Source of the DNA: Amphibacillus marinus
Lineage (GTDB): Bacteria; Bacillota; Bacilli; Bacillales; Amphibacillaceae
Direction: 5' to 3'
Assembly (NCBI RefSeq): GCF_900110345.1
Contig: NZ_FODJ01000012.1
Coordinates: 50,231 to 114,230, forward strand
DNA length: 64,000 nucleotides
Every line of letters starts with the position of its first letter. Within the stretch, counting starts at the first letter, position 1. Positions 1-8,416 of this stretch are shown here, piece by piece. The translations under genes were made by a program, and so were the position numbers. Under the pieces are notes generated by a model that ran no database searches, was not told the DNA's origin, and saw only the letters and a program-made list of their open reading frames with translations.

Positions 1-6
1 TGGAAA

Positions 7-531
7 ATGGCACGAATCCTAAGCACTGTTGATTATCAATCCTTACTTGTGCGTACTTATTATGACAATGCATTAAAACAAAAAGAATTCCGTTATCTTT
101 CCAAGCAAATCTCGCATTACAAGTATGATGTAAATGGGGTTATAATCCGCGAAGAAGTGTGGCACGGAATAGAAGACGCACAAAGAAATATAGTAGAAGG
201 CCGCTTAGCTCATTACTATGACTACGCGCAGAACGAGAATGGGGATTATCTGTTAACGTTTGTAAACCCGGCCGGCGGTCATTATAAGTGGCTAATTGAA
301 CAAGATTATGAAAAAGATTGCTGTACGGCTACTATTTTAGAAACATTTTCATGTATGGACATGTATGATGAGATCATGACTTACATAACAAACCACTATA
401 ACGAAGTTACCTGGGTTCTCTTTGTAGAGCATCTTACTGTCGAAGATGCTAGGTTTACCGATGAAGAACATGAACAATTACACGATGGGACGTTTGAGAA
501 AAAATATGGTGTTCATGTCACTTTTAATTAG
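7..531 (+). CDS. Hypothetical protein, possibly 5'-truncated by the window edge
   Basis: I do not recognise this 174-residue protein. It is soluble and acidic, rich in Tyr, Asp and Glu, with no signal peptide, membrane segment or evident metal motif. The frame is open to the first base of the window, and only six bases lie before the ATG, so neither the start nor its ribosome site can be judged and the gene may begin further left. It is one of only three plus-strand genes here and ends 20 bases before a strong hairpin terminator. Coding is supported only by its length and normal residue composition. Confidence 0.6.
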   Translation: MARILSTVDYQSLLVRTYYDNALKQKEFRYLSKQISHYKYDVNGVIIREEVWHGIEDAQRNIVEGRLAHYYDYAQNENGDYLLTFVNPAGGHYKWLIEQDYEKDCCTATILETFSCMDMYDEIMTYITNHYNEVTWVLFVEHLTVEDARFTDEEHEQLHDGTFEKKYGVHVTFN

Positions 532-548
532 CTTCCTATTTATTTCTA

Positions 549-578
549 AAGCCTGCTTTCATTTCGAAAGCAGGCTTC
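549..578 (+). terminator. Intrinsic terminator after the left-edge gene
   Basis: Perfect 10-bp stem (551-560 with 566-575, GCCTGCTTTC arm) and a 5-base loop, preceded by AAA and followed by TTCATT. The U-tract is short, so termination strength is uncertain. It separates the plus-strand gene from the convergent dihydrouridine synthase gene. Confidence 0.7.
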
Positions 579-638
579 ATTAGCTAATTTAATCATTACG
601 AAAATCGCCGATAAAAGCTACATTGATTAACACTCTTA

Positions 639-1601
639 TTACTTTTCTCTCTCAAATTCGGCTAAAAGCTCTCGCACCTCATTCGTCGATTTCGTATTCA
701 TTAATTTAACACGCAGATCACTAGCACCTGGAAACCCTTTAACATAAATTTTAAAGAACCGATGCAAGCCGGCAATGGGGCGTGGCACTAATTCCGCATA
801 CTGATCCTGTAAATCGAGCTGTAACCGCAATAAGCCGAGCAGGTCTTCAGCCGTATGTTCCCTCGGCTCCTTTTCAAACGCATACGGGTTTTTAAAAATA
901 CCGCGTCCAATCATAATGCCATCAACACCGTATTGTTCGGCGAGCTGCAAGCCTCTTTGACGATCAGGAATATCGCCATTAATCGTAATTAGTGTCTGCG
1001 GCGCTAGCCGATCTCTTAGCTCAATAATTTGCGGGATCAGTTCCCAATGGGCGTCGACTTTGCTCATCTCTTCGCGCGTGCGCAAATGAATTGACAGATT
1101 GGCAATATCCTGCTTAAGCAGGTGGGTAAGCCAGCCTTCAAGCTCTTCAAGCTTAGCATAACCAAGACGTGTTTTGACACTAACCGGTAAGCCCCCCGCT
1201 TTGGCAGCTTCAATCAACTCCGCGGCAACCTCTGGCCGCAAAATAAGACCACTGCCTTTACCGTTAGTAGCCACATTGGGAACCGGACAACCCATGTTAA
1301 TATCAATACCCTTAAAGCCCATCTCGGCCATACCAAGACTCATTTCGCGAAAGAATTCAGGCTTATCTCCCCAGATATGCGCCACGATCGGTTGCTCATC
1401 TTCAGTGAATACTAAGCGCCCACGCACACTTTGCCTGCCGTCTGGATGACAGTAACTGTCCGAATTCGTAAATTCAGTAAAAAAGACGTCTGGAGATCCC
1501 GCTTCTTTGACGACATGACGAAAGACGACATCTGTCACATCCTCCATTGGTGCTAATATAAAAAAGGGCTTCGGTAACTCGGCCCAAAAATTTGTTGTCA
1601 T
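639..1601 (-). CDS. tRNA-dihydrouridine synthase family protein
   Basis: FMN-dependent TIM-barrel enzyme that reduces specific uridines in tRNA to dihydrouridine. The N-terminal APMEDVTD segment (about residues 17-24) is the Dus flavin-binding start. NMGCPVPNV holds the catalytic Cys105, and KTRLGY (Lys143) and IHLRTR (His172) match conserved active-site positions. NGDI and MIGRG close the barrel's phosphate site. At 320 residues it is a normal Dus length. It differs from the DusB pair of Bacillus, so I give no subclass symbol. It is a single gene with its own promoter, convergent with the left-edge gene. Confidence 0.85.
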   Translation of the reverse strand: MTTNFWAELPKPFFILAPMEDVTDVVFRHVVKEAGSPDVFFTEFTNSDSYCHPDGRQSVRGRLVFTEDEQPIVAHIWGDKPEFFREMSLGMAEMGFKGIDINMGCPVPNVATNGKGSGLILRPEVAAELIEAAKAGGLPVSVKTRLGYAKLEELEGWLTHLLKQDIANLSIHLRTREEMSKVDAHWELIPQIIELRDRLAPQTLITINGDIPDRQRGLQLAEQYGVDGIMIGRGIFKNPYAFEKEPREHTAEDLLGLLRLQLDLQDQYAELVPRPIAGLHRFFKIYVKGFPGASDLRVKLMNTKSTNEVRELLAEFEREK

Positions 1602-1653
1602 TGTCTAATCCTCATTTCATTACAGCTTGTTCCTTTTCTTAAAAATCATAGTT

Positions 1654-1682
1654 ATTATACTAGGAATGTTGGAAAGAAGCAA
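1654..1682 (-). promoter_or_regulatory. SigA-type promoter for the dihydrouridine synthase
   Basis: On the minus strand TTGCTT (1677-1682), a 17-bp spacer and TATAAT (1654-1659), about 50 bases before the ATG. The -35 box overlaps the T-run of the upstream gene's terminator, a compact arrangement. Confidence 0.6.
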
Positions 1683-1717
1683 AAAAGCATGCCTAAACCA
1701 ATCGGCATTTGCCATGC
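1677..1717 (-). terminator. Terminator of the Crp/Fnr regulator gene
   Basis: On the minus strand an AGCATG/CATGCT outer stem encloses a GGCA/TGCC inner pairing and is followed by six Ts, directly after the regulator's stop codon. Confidence 0.6.
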
Positions 1718-1726
1718 TCAATCTAT

Positions 1727-2416
1727 TTAAAGAATTTCCTTCGCCAATTCATCCCCATCAATCAGAAAGTACCCTGATTCATCTTGTTTAATTAAGCCTT
1801 TTTTTCTCAATTGATTTACGGTCCGATTGACCGTTTCTCTGGTTGTGCCAATCATATTAGCTAATTCTTGATTGGTAAATTGAGAGTTTAGTCGATAGTG
1901 TTCCTGCATCTTAATGCCATTCGTTTGTGTTAAACGAAGCAGAAGCATCACAATTTGTTCGTAGGTATTGCGGAGAATTTTTTCCTCTAGTCTACTCTGG
2001 AGCTCCAGTACTTTCTCCCCTAGCACCCTAAACATCTTAATACACAGAGCAGGATTTTCTAATAAAATCTCCTCGAACTTTTGCACTGAAATAACAATTA
2101 ATTCTGCAGCTGTTAACATCTCCGCATGCGCCGGAAAATTGCCGTTTCTGAAAAAACCAGCATGGGGGAACATATCCCCAGCTTCTAACACGGAGACGAT
2201 TTGTTCTTTACCTGACAAATCTGATTTATGAATTTTCACTTTACCAGAGCAAATGAAAAAAACGCGATCAAGCGGCTCCCCTTGCATAAAGGCAAAGGCC
2301 CCCGCTTGGTAAGTCCTTATTTGCGAGATACCAACAATCGGGCCCAGCTCTGCTTCCGACAGCTCCTTAAAAAGAGACACGGCTTGTAAATGTTTTTTGA
2401 TAATCAATGCGTTCAT
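1727..2416 (-). CDS. Crp/Fnr-family transcriptional regulator
   Basis: A 229-residue regulator with an N-terminal cyclic-nucleotide-type beta-barrel (about 15-120, with GEPLDRVFFICSGK and GDMFP), a long dimer helix (about 125-150) and a C-terminal winged helix whose recognition segment is TNQELANMIGTTRETVNRT. It is divergent from ric, and an FNR/CRP-like palindrome lies between them, so it probably controls ric and perhaps itself. Only two cysteines are present, and neither the N-terminal nor the C-terminal cysteine cluster of Fe-S FNR proteins is there, so the signal is not obviously oxygen through an Fe-S centre. A nitric-oxide or redox sensor of the DNR/NnrR kind is an inference from the neighbour. 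Confidence 0.85.
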   Translation of the reverse strand: MNALIIKKHLQAVSLFKELSEAELGPIVGISQIRTYQAGAFAFMQGEPLDRVFFICSGKVKIHKSDLSGKEQIVSVLEAGDMFPHAGFFRNGNFPAHAEMLTAAELIVISVQKFEEILLENPALCIKMFRVLGEKVLELQSRLEEKILRNTYEQIVMLLLRLTQTNGIKMQEHYRLNSQFTNQELANMIGTTRETVNRTVNQLRKKGLIKQDESGYFLIDGDELAKEIL

Positions 2417-2555
2417 CGCTAAACTCCTTAATGGGAAATCATCTATGACTTTTTATATGTATTTATATGCTTCACATGCTCGAAAATTATTTACTAGTAT
2501 AATGAGCTATTTTAGCAGAAATCCATATAAAAAGCATAGTCAAATAGATATTCCC

Positions 2556-2571
2556 TGTGATACAAATCACC
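2556..2571 (+). promoter_or_regulatory. FNR/CRP-type operator upstream of ric
   Basis: TGTGA-N6-TCACC, one base off the consensus TGTGA-N6-TCACA. Its centre lies between 2563 and 2564. Measured from the -10-like TATCCT at 2593-2598 this is -41.5, the textbook class II activator position. There is no convincing independent -35, as expected for an activated promoter. Confidence 0.7.
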
Positions 2572-2592
2572 ATTTTAACACCTTAAAGATGC

Positions 2593-2598
2593 TATCCT
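2593..2598 (+). promoter_or_regulatory. -10 element of the ric promoter
   Basis: TATCCT, four of six matches to TATAAT, placed exactly at -12 to -7 if the operator is centred at -41.5. Transcription would start near 2605, giving a 34-base leader before the TTG start. Confidence 0.5.
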
Positions 2599-2638
2599 AC
2601 TCGTGTACTTTAAAATTAACATTACTGGAGGTATTATT

Positions 2639-3343
2639 TTGTCAAATACATTTACTGAAACAGCTATTATAGGTGAGATCGTAACAAAGTTCCCGAAGGC
2701 AAGCGATGTTTTTAAATCTTATCAAATCGACTTTTGCTGTGGGGGAAATCGCCCACTAATCGATGCAATTAATGAAAAAAACTTATCAGCTGATGAGGTC
2801 TTAGACAAGCTAAACACATTGTATGATAAAGCAATTGCATTAAATGAAACCAAAATCGATTGGGAGAATGCTTCTTATCGTGAACTGATTGATCATATTA
2901 TCAACAAGCATCACAGCTATCTTAATGAAGAATTACCAAACTTGACGCCTTATGTTACGCGACTGTTGCGTGTTCATGGGGCAGGACAGCCACATTTGGC
3001 TCAAATTCACCGCCTGTTCAATGAGCTAAAGGTAGCGCTTGAACAACACTTAATTCAGGAAGAAACAGAAGATTTCCCACTTATTTTAGCAATAGAACAA
3101 AATCGCACAGCCGAAAATGTCGCAAAACTAGAAAAGGTTGTAGACAATTTAGAGAAAGAGCACAGCCATGCGGGCGATCTTTTAAAAGAAATCCGTGAAG
3201 TGACCGACAACTTCACACCACCAGCACATGCTTGTGGAACTTATCGCTTGGTCTATCAACGTCTTGAAGAGCTCGAATCAAACATGTTCGAACACATTCA
3301 TTTAGAAAACAATATCTTGTTCCCACGTGCGGTGACTCAGTAA
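2639..3343 (+). CDS. ric: Iron-sulfur cluster repair di-iron protein (Ric/ScdA/YtfE family)
   Basis: Di-iron hemerythrin-like protein that repairs Fe-S clusters after oxidative or nitrosative damage. The N-terminal ScdA domain has the family signature FCCGG (Cys33-Cys34). The hemerythrin domain supplies histidine and glutamate ligands in INKHHSYL, EQHLIQEE, EKEHSHAG and FEHIHLENN. I chose the TTG start at 2639 (234 residues): GGAGG at 2627-2631 sits 7 bases before it and the product then begins like other ScdA proteins. An upstream in-frame ATG at 2603 lacks a ribosome site and would fall before the predicted transcription start. An FNR-like operator and a divergent Crp/Fnr gene suggest induction under low oxygen or NO. 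Confidence 0.9.
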   Translation: MSNTFTETAIIGEIVTKFPKASDVFKSYQIDFCCGGNRPLIDAINEKNLSADEVLDKLNTLYDKAIALNETKIDWENASYRELIDHIINKHHSYLNEELPNLTPYVTRLLRVHGAGQPHLAQIHRLFNELKVALEQHLIQEETEDFPLILAIEQNRTAENVAKLEKVVDNLEKEHSHAGDLLKEIREVTDNFTPPAHACGTYRLVYQRLEELESNMFEHIHLENNILFPRAVTQ

Positions 3344-3369
3344 TAACTACAATTGAGATTTTTTAAAGA

Positions 3370-3398
3370 ACAATGGCTTTTATGAGCATTGTACTTTT
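3370..3398 (+). terminator. Probable terminator of ric
   Basis: ACAATG/CATTGT stem with a GC pair inside and an 11-base loop, followed by ACTTTT, 26 bases after the ric stop. A modest hairpin. Confidence 0.45.
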
Positions 3399-3712
3399 GG
3401 GCTGATCTAATAATACTAAGTCTTTAGCACAGTTTCCATTTACTCTATATTTTCTTACTTTATGCTTTTGTTAACATTTTATCTGTACTGAATATTTATT
3501 TAGTACGTAAAGAGGTTATCGTGCTCAACATGGTTGCTAGACAGGATAAGGGAAGAATTAGATCAATCGCAATACCCTAAACAAAAGATTAGAGTAAGCT
3601 ATTGTAGCTGTTGTCGATAAAGAGATAATTAAATGACATCATTAAGCATCAGCTCAGTAAATTCTTTAACGACATTCATGCAAGTGTTATTAAACCTTAC
3701 TATACAAAAGTA
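3399..3712. other. Intergenic stretch without a recognisable gene
   Basis: About 310 bases with no intact ORF. It contains the 17-base sequence at 3563-3579 that recurs exactly at 10833-10849. A short open stretch (about 3610-3760, plus strand) has no start or ribosome site and matches nothing I know. It may be the remains of a lost gene. Confidence 0.4.
3563..3579 (+). repeat. 17-base exact repeat, copy 1
   Basis: TCAATCGCAATACCCTA, identical to 10833-10849 in the same orientation. Both copies are intergenic and flanked by unrelated sequence. Origin unknown; an insertion-sequence end or small scar is possible. Confidence 0.7.
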
Positions 3713-3746
3713 ACCCGAATGTTAGATTTCACTCTAACATTCGGGT
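3713..3746 (-). terminator. Strong hairpin terminator after the small hypothetical gene
   Basis: Perfect 14-bp stem (3713-3726 with 3733-3746, ACCCGAATGTTAGA arm) with a 6-base loop. Reading the minus strand it is followed by TACTTTTG, so it fits as the terminator of the minus-strand gene ending at 3787. Confidence 0.75.
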
Positions 3747-3786
3747 CACAGTACCATTAGGGCAAGATTTTATTTATCCTTAACTG

Positions 3787-4122
3787 CTATAGTTTACCTT
3801 GATATAAATGACCATTTTCATTAACGAAACCTAGCCTATATGCTTTTTCAATATAACTCATCGTTTTTGACTCCATGTCATAATTATTATGGGTTTTTAA
3901 ATGCGCCTTACTATGATCTCTTACCCATTGATCTACCTCTCTTGCTAATGATTTATTAACAACTTCCTCTTTTTCAAGGATTTCTTCGAAATCCTTGAAA
4001 CTAACCTTATTATTAGTATAGTTCCTATTACCTTCACTTTGCCCTTTTACATGAGCAACAACTGTTAATCTAGAATAGGCTTGAAAAGAACTTAATTGGT
4101 TTGAGCTGAAATTACTAATCAT
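3787..4122 (-). CDS. Hypothetical protein, 111 residues
   Basis: Not recognised. It is a charged, soluble, probably helical protein, with Lys/Glu-rich stretches around residues 40-75 and a C-terminal segment reading GFVNENGHLYQGKL. No signal peptide or membrane segment. I prefer the ATG at 4122, ten bases after AAAGGG; an in-frame TTG at 4131 lies too close to that site. It lies 117 bases downstream of the secreted-protein gene on the same strand, so the two may share a transcript that ends at the 3713-3746 hairpin. Confidence 0.6.
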   Translation of the reverse strand: MISNFSSNQLSSFQAYSRLTVVAHVKGQSEGNRNYTNNKVSFKDFEEILEKEEVVNKSLAREVDQWVRDHSKAHLKTHNNYDMESKTMSYIEKAYRLGFVNENGHLYQGKL

Positions 4123-4239
4123 GAATATCAATCCCTTTCAAATTATTACTGATATCTATATCTGATTGCATAGGCACAGTGTTTTTGGTTGTATAACTTG
4201 TAGGCCAATCAATATTAAAGCTTCGAGTTATTGAACGTG

Positions 4240-4686
4240 TTACATCAATGGGGCGATGAATATCCCTTGCAAAGAGTCTGACTTCCCTATATTTTCATTT
4301 TCAAAGTAGCTTAACGGAATGGCTTTATAATAAATGAAACCTGTGACAAGATTTCCTGGTCCAAGTATATCTTCTCTAGGTAAAGGCTCATAAATTTCAT
4401 TTGTAATATCAACATCATCTACAAATACTCTAAGTGAATTTCTTAAAATAAAGCCCTCTATATAAATAGCTAATATTACTTCATTTCCACTTGCAGTATA
4501 ACCAGTATTTAAAAACTCTGATTCAGGATAATGCCATTGATAGTTATCACCGTCAGAAGTAATTGCGGCAATATTAAGATATGTTAAAGGCGGTGCTTCT
4601 TGAGCAAATGTGACATTAGGCAAAATAAATAAGGTGGCTACTAGTCCAATTAAAACAGAAATAACGGATATCTTTTTCGTTCTCAT
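4240..4686 (-). CDS. Secreted hypothetical protein, 148 residues
   Basis: Not recognised. A clear signal peptide: MRTKK, a hydrophobic core (about 7-27) and a likely cleavage after TFA at residue 28. The mature part, about 120 residues, is acidic and rich in Tyr, Asn, Ile and Leu, without cysteine, which suits a small extracellular beta-rich domain. It has no lipobox and no wall-sorting signal. It lies between the ric island and the rpsI terminator and may be co-transcribed with the small gene downstream. Function unknown. Confidence 0.65.
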   Translation of the reverse strand: MRTKKISVISVLIGLVATLFILPNVTFAQEAPPLTYLNIAAITSDGDNYQWHYPESEFLNTGYTASGNEVILAIYIEGFILRNSLRVFVDDVDITNEIYEPLPREDILGPGNLVTGFIYYKAIPLSYFENENIGKSDSLQGIFIAPLM

Positions 4687-4874
4687 AAAAAAACTCCATT
4701 TTTTAGTTGTTTTAATTGTGACAAATATGGTAATTAAGTCAACCGTTATTATTTAATTTGTAAAAAAATATAATATAATAGCGTTATACTTGTTAAACTA
4801 TTGATTAAGCGTGGGCTCTACTTGTTTTTGAGTTGTGCATTACTTAAATAATGGTATAAGAATATAATACTGCG

Positions 4875-4908
4875 AAAAACCCTCCCTGCTCCATAAGAGC
4901 AAAGAGGG
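4875..4908 (-). terminator. Terminator of the rplM-rpsI transcript
   Basis: On the minus strand a 12-bp stem (4897-4908 with 4880-4891, including two G-U pairs), a 5-base loop and five Ts, 25 bases after the rpsI stop. Confidence 0.8.
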
Positions 4909-4933
4909 CAATCCCTTGTGAATATATAGTTGA

Positions 4934-5326
4934 TTAACGTTTTGAGAACTGAGGAGCTCTACGTGCGCCTTTAAGACCGTATTTTTTACGTTCCTTCATA
5001 CGTGCGTCACGCGTTAAGAATCCAGCGCGTTTTAATGTTGCGCGGTATTCTGGATCTGCTTCTAACAATGCACGTGCTACTCCGTGACGGATTGCACCCG
5101 CTTGTCCAGTGAAGCCACCACCATGTACGTTTACTAATACATCGTAGCTGCCTTCTGTTTCAGTTGAAACTAAAGGTTGTTTGATAATTGTACGTAAAGT
5201 TTCGTATGGGAAGTAGTCTTCCGCATCGCGAGTATTTACAGTGATACGTCCAGTTCCTGGTACTAAACGTACACGAGCTGTTGAGCTTTTACGGCGTCCG
5301 GTACCGTAGTATTGTACTTGTGCCAC
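4934..5326 (-). CDS. rpsI: 30S ribosomal protein S9
   Basis: S9 of the small subunit head, whose C-terminal tail reaches the P-site tRNA. The 130 residues match the family length. It starts with the [16 protein letters not shown] block and ends with [16 protein letters not shown], the conserved basic tail. It lies 20 bases after rplM with its own AGGAGG site, the usual L13-S9 pair, and is followed by a strong terminator. Confidence 0.98.
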   Translation of the reverse strand: MAQVQYYGTGRRKSSTARVRLVPGTGRITVNTRDAEDYFPYETLRTIIKQPLVSTETEGSYDVLVNVHGGGFTGQAGAIRHGVARALLEADPEYRATLKRAGFLTRDARMKERKKYGLKGARRAPQFSKR

Positions 5327-5346
5327 TATTCGTTACCTCCTTTAAA

Positions 5347-5784
5347 TTATCCGCGAAGTTCGTAAACTTCTGGTTTTTGAGCTTGATGTGTGTGTTCTGC
5401 GCCACGGAATACGTGTAATTTTTTCGCCATTTTACGACCAAGGCTACCTTTTGGAAGCATACCTTTTATCGTTGTTTCTAGCATTGTTTCTGAATATTTC
5501 TCACGCATTTCACCAGCTGTACGTCCTTTAAGACCACCTGGGTGATGTGAGTGACGATAATAGATCTTATCGCTTAATTTCTTACCTGTTAATTCAATTT
5601 TTTCTGCATTAATAATGATAACATAGTCACCAGTATCAACATGTGGTGTAAAAGTCGGTTTATGCTTGCCACGTAGGATGGCAGCCACTTCACTTGATAA
5701 GCGTCCAAGTGTTTGACCTTCAGCATCAACTACTAGCCATTTGCGTTCAATGTTAGCTTCATTTGCCATGAAAGTTGTGCGCAT
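5347..5784 (-). CDS. rplM: 50S ribosomal protein L13
   Basis: Early-assembly 50S protein. I chose the ATG at 5784 (145 residues, the Bacillus length), which has AGGAGG just upstream; the 15-residue upstream extension is not typical of L13. Core motifs include [28 protein letters not shown] and [17 protein letters not shown]. It is first in the L13-S9 pair. TTGACT around 5935-5940 followed by TAAGAT at 17 bp could be its promoter, giving a leader of about 130 bases in which an L13-type autoregulatory element is possible but not demonstrated. Confidence 0.97.
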   Translation of the reverse strand: MRTTFMANEANIERKWLVVDAEGQTLGRLSSEVAAILRGKHKPTFTPHVDTGDYVIIINAEKIELTGKKLSDKIYYRHSHHPGGLKGRTAGEMREKYSETMLETTIKGMLPKGSLGRKMAKKLHVFRGAEHTHQAQKPEVYELRG

Positions 5785-5977
5785 GTTTATTACCCTCCTG
5801 TATTGAAAAATCCTTAATGTTTTGTTCATTTAAATTTGGTTTGATCTTATATTCTACACAATTAACTTTCCGGGGCTAATCGTGGTATAGAAATAAAATG
5901 CCATAGACCATCTTATAACAAATAGCGCCTAAAGTCAACAGCTGTTCACCCGGTTGCGTTGTTTTTTTGAAAAAAAT

Positions 5978-6730
5978 TTAAACTTTATCACCTGGATAGC
6001 CAACTTTTTCTAAATAGAGCCCGTGCGCAGGGGCTGTTTTGCCAAGATCCGATCGCTTTAAGTGCTCAAAGCTTGTTAAGATTGTCTCTGGCTTCCGTTC
6101 TGCTAGTCCAACTTCAACTAAGGTTCCGACCATAATGCGCACCATATTATACAGAAAGCCACTGCCAGTAAAGGTGAAAACAACATAATCGCCTTGTTGC
6201 TCACATTTCGCCTGATAAATCGTCCGTACCTTACTTCCTTTGACCTGACTGTTTGCCGCACAGTAAGCAGTAAAGTCGTGCTGACCCTCAAGCAAGTGAC
6301 AGCCGTTAGCGATTAAGGCTAGATCAAGTGGCCGGCGAATGTGATAGCTGTAATGACGCTCAAATGGATTGGCATCAGCGCCATTCCAAATAACATACTT
6401 GTACGTTTTCTCGATAACATCGTATCGCGCATGGAAATCTTCACTGACCTGCTTGATCTCAACAATAACAATATCGTCCGGCAGTAGCGCGTTGAGAGCC
6501 AACTTCCATTTGCTATTTGCAATTGCTAAGCTTGAATTAAAATGAAACGTTTGCCCGTTGGCATGCACGCCTGCATCTGTTCGCCCTGATGCGGTGATCT
6601 TAACAGCTGCTCCTTTATGAAGCTGTTGTAAGGCCGCTTCAATGGTTGATTGGATCGTCATCTGATTGGGCTGAACCTGATAGCCAGCATACCTAGTGCC
6701 ATCATATTTAACAGTAGCTAAATACCGCAT
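5978..6730 (-). CDS. truA: tRNA pseudouridine(38-40) synthase TruA
   Basis: Converts uridines 38-40 of the anticodon arm to pseudouridine. It opens with the TruA start VKYDGTRYAGYQVQPN, carries the catalytic aspartate in ASGRTDAGVHANGQ (Asp52), and has the C-terminal GSGFLYNMVRIMVGTLVEVG block. At 250 residues it is full length. It follows ecfT by 23 bases in the classic Bacillus order ecfA1-ecfA2-ecfT-truA-rplM-rpsI. Confidence 0.97.
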   Translation of the reverse strand: MRYLATVKYDGTRYAGYQVQPNQMTIQSTIEAALQQLHKGAAVKITASGRTDAGVHANGQTFHFNSSLAIANSKWKLALNALLPDDIVIVEIKQVSEDFHARYDVIEKTYKYVIWNGADANPFERHYSYHIRRPLDLALIANGCHLLEGQHDFTAYCAANSQVKGSKVRTIYQAKCEQQGDYVVFTFTGSGFLYNMVRIMVGTLVEVGLAERKPETILTSFEHLKRSDLGKTAPAHGLYLEKVGYPGDKV

Positions 6731-6753
6731 TGTTGTAACTCCTTTTACCTTAT

Positions 6754-7548
6754 CTAATATCTAAAAAAGAATAGGCCTGCAATAACCAAGGCAAATGCAA
6801 GCATGGCCAACCAATCGCGCTTCACAATAACAAGCTCTCGTAATCGTGTTCGGCCCTCTCCGCCTTGATAGCCCCTTGCCTCCATCGCCATTGCTAACTC
6901 TTCCGCTCGCTTAAAGGCGCTAACGAATAAGGGCACGAGCAGTGGTACAACAGCTTGAATACGATCCTTTAAAGGACCTGTCCGAAAATCGACCCCTCTT
7001 GAAGCCTGTGCCTTTGAGATCTTTTCGGTTTCCTGCATGAGCGTGGGAATGAACCGTAAAGAAATTGACATCATCAAGGCCAGCTCATGAACGGGAAACT
7101 TGATTTTTTTTAATGGATTTAATAATGTCTCAATTGCATCAGTAATCTCGATCGGGGTTGTCGTCAAGGTTAGCAGTGATGTAAATAAAATCAGCAAAAA
7201 GAACCGTAAAGAAATAGCGACACCTTGAATTAACGCGCCCGAATAAATCTGAAACCCAAATAGTTCAACTAGAACGGTCCCTTCATTGGTCACAAACAAA
7301 TGCAGGATAAAGGTAAAGATAATTAAAAACCAAACTGGCGATAAGCCTTTGGCAATAAACCTTAAGGGAATTTGCGTAAGGAGCGCACTTGCGACGGCAA
7401 ATACCGTTAACCAGGCATAGCTTAAGGTATTGTTAGCAAAAAAGACAAAGACAACAAAGCAAAAGATCATCACGATCTTTGCTCTGGGATCGAGACGATG
7501 AACGACCGAGTTTGCCGGAACATATTGCCCGATAATAATACTACTCAT
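6754..7548 (-). CDS. ecfT: ECF transporter transmembrane component EcfT
   Basis: Integral membrane subunit that couples the two ATPases to exchangeable vitamin-binding S components. The 264 residues contain about five to six hydrophobic helices (around 25-60, 65-95, 100-130 and 240-262) and the two EcfT coupling motifs with Ala-Arg-Gly character, [10 protein letters not shown] and [10 protein letters not shown]. It overlaps ecfA2 by 8 bases, indicating translational coupling. Substrate is set by S components encoded elsewhere; none is in this window. Confidence 0.95.
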   Translation of the reverse strand: MSSIIIGQYVPANSVVHRLDPRAKIVMIFCFVVFVFFANNTLSYAWLTVFAVASALLTQIPLRFIAKGLSPVWFLIIFTFILHLFVTNEGTVLVELFGFQIYSGALIQGVAISLRFFLLILFTSLLTLTTTPIEITDAIETLLNPLKKIKFPVHELALMMSISLRFIPTLMQETEKISKAQASRGVDFRTGPLKDRIQAVVPLLVPLFVSAFKRAEELAMAMEARGYQGGEGRTRLRELVIVKRDWLAMLAFALVIAGLFFFRY

Positions 7549-8416
7549 CCGTCGGTTCCTCCTTCCTCAGGAGCTTGTTAATCTCTTCAGCCAGCTCTTG
7601 CTCAGTTTGGCCTTGATAGCTCAGATTTTGCTTAAACAGCTCATTGAAATCCTGAATAAATTGAATCACTTCTGGCACATCAAGCTGAACCTTCTGGAGC
7701 GCTTCATTTTGAACAAAAATCTCGCTTGGTTTGCCTTCCATATATTTTTCACCATGATCCAGAATAATAACATGATCAGCGTATTTAAGCGCGTCCTCCA
7801 TACTATGGGTAACAAGGATGGTTGTTAGACCTTTCCGCTTATGTAAATCAAGAAACATGTCCATTACTTCCTGTTGCCCACGCGGGTCTAGCCCGGCGGT
7901 TGGTTCATCCAGCACAAGCACTTTCGGGTCCATCGCGAGTACACCTGCAATCGCAACACGACGCATTTGACCCCCACTCAGATCAAAGGGTGAACGCTCG
8001 AGTAAATCAGGTGAAAGATTAACGGCTTTTAACACGTCAGGAATGCGCCTTTCAATCTCCTCATCACTTACACCGAAATTTCTTGGACCAAAGGCAATAT
8101 CTTTCTTAATCGTTTCTTCAAATAATTGGTGTTCGGGATATTGAAAAACAACCCCGACCTGCCTGCGTAAATCCTTGATATTTGCCGTTTTAGCGCCTGC
8201 TTGATGCTGAAAGCCACCAATCTTGATAGCACCAGCGGTTGGCCTTAACAGACCATTTAGATGCTGTATCAAGGTGGACTTACCTGAACCCGTGTGTCCG
8301 ACAATCGCCACATAAGATCCCGATTTAATTGAGAATGAAAGGTTTTTTAAGGCTTGGTGAGAGAATGGGCTATTTGGTTGATAAGTATAACTTACTTCGT
8401 TGAATTGTATGTCCAT
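7541..8416 (-). CDS. ecfA2: ECF transporter ATPase EcfA2
   Basis: One of the two ABC ATPases of the energy-coupling factor module. Walker A is GHTGSGKST, the signature is [13 protein letters not shown] and Walker B is [12 protein letters not shown]; the H-loop follows in [10 protein letters not shown] chose the ATG at 8416 (291 residues, [12 protein letters not shown] start), as in Bacillus EcfA2. It overlaps the end of ecfA1 by 25 bases and has an AAGGAG site about 14 bases upstream, so translation is probably coupled to ecfA1. Confidence 0.96.
   Translation of the reverse strand: MDIQFNEVSYTYQPNSPFSHQALKNLSFSIKSGSYVAIVGHTGSGKSTLIQHLNGLLRPTAGAIKIGGFQHQAGAKTANIKDLRRQVGVVFQYPEHQLFEETIKKDIAFGPRNFGVSDEEIERRIPDVLKAVNLSPDLLERSPFDLSGGQMRRVAIAGVLAMDPKVLVLDEPTAGLDPRGQQEVMDMFLDLHKRKGLTTILVTHSMEDALKYADHVIILDHGEKYMEGKPSEIFVQNEALQKVQLDVPEVIQFIQDFNELFKQNLSYQGQTEQELAEEINKLLRKEEPTDE

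Noticed and set aside
1174..1449. Open frame of 91 codons on the plus strand inside the dihydrouridine synthase gene
   Set aside because: Antisense to a well-conserved enzyme, no ribosome site, and composition typical of a shadow frame.
2397..2672. Plus-strand frame of 91 codons across the regulator-ric gap
   Set aside because: It overlaps the regulator start, the operator and the ric start in another frame, and its product is low-complexity without a family.
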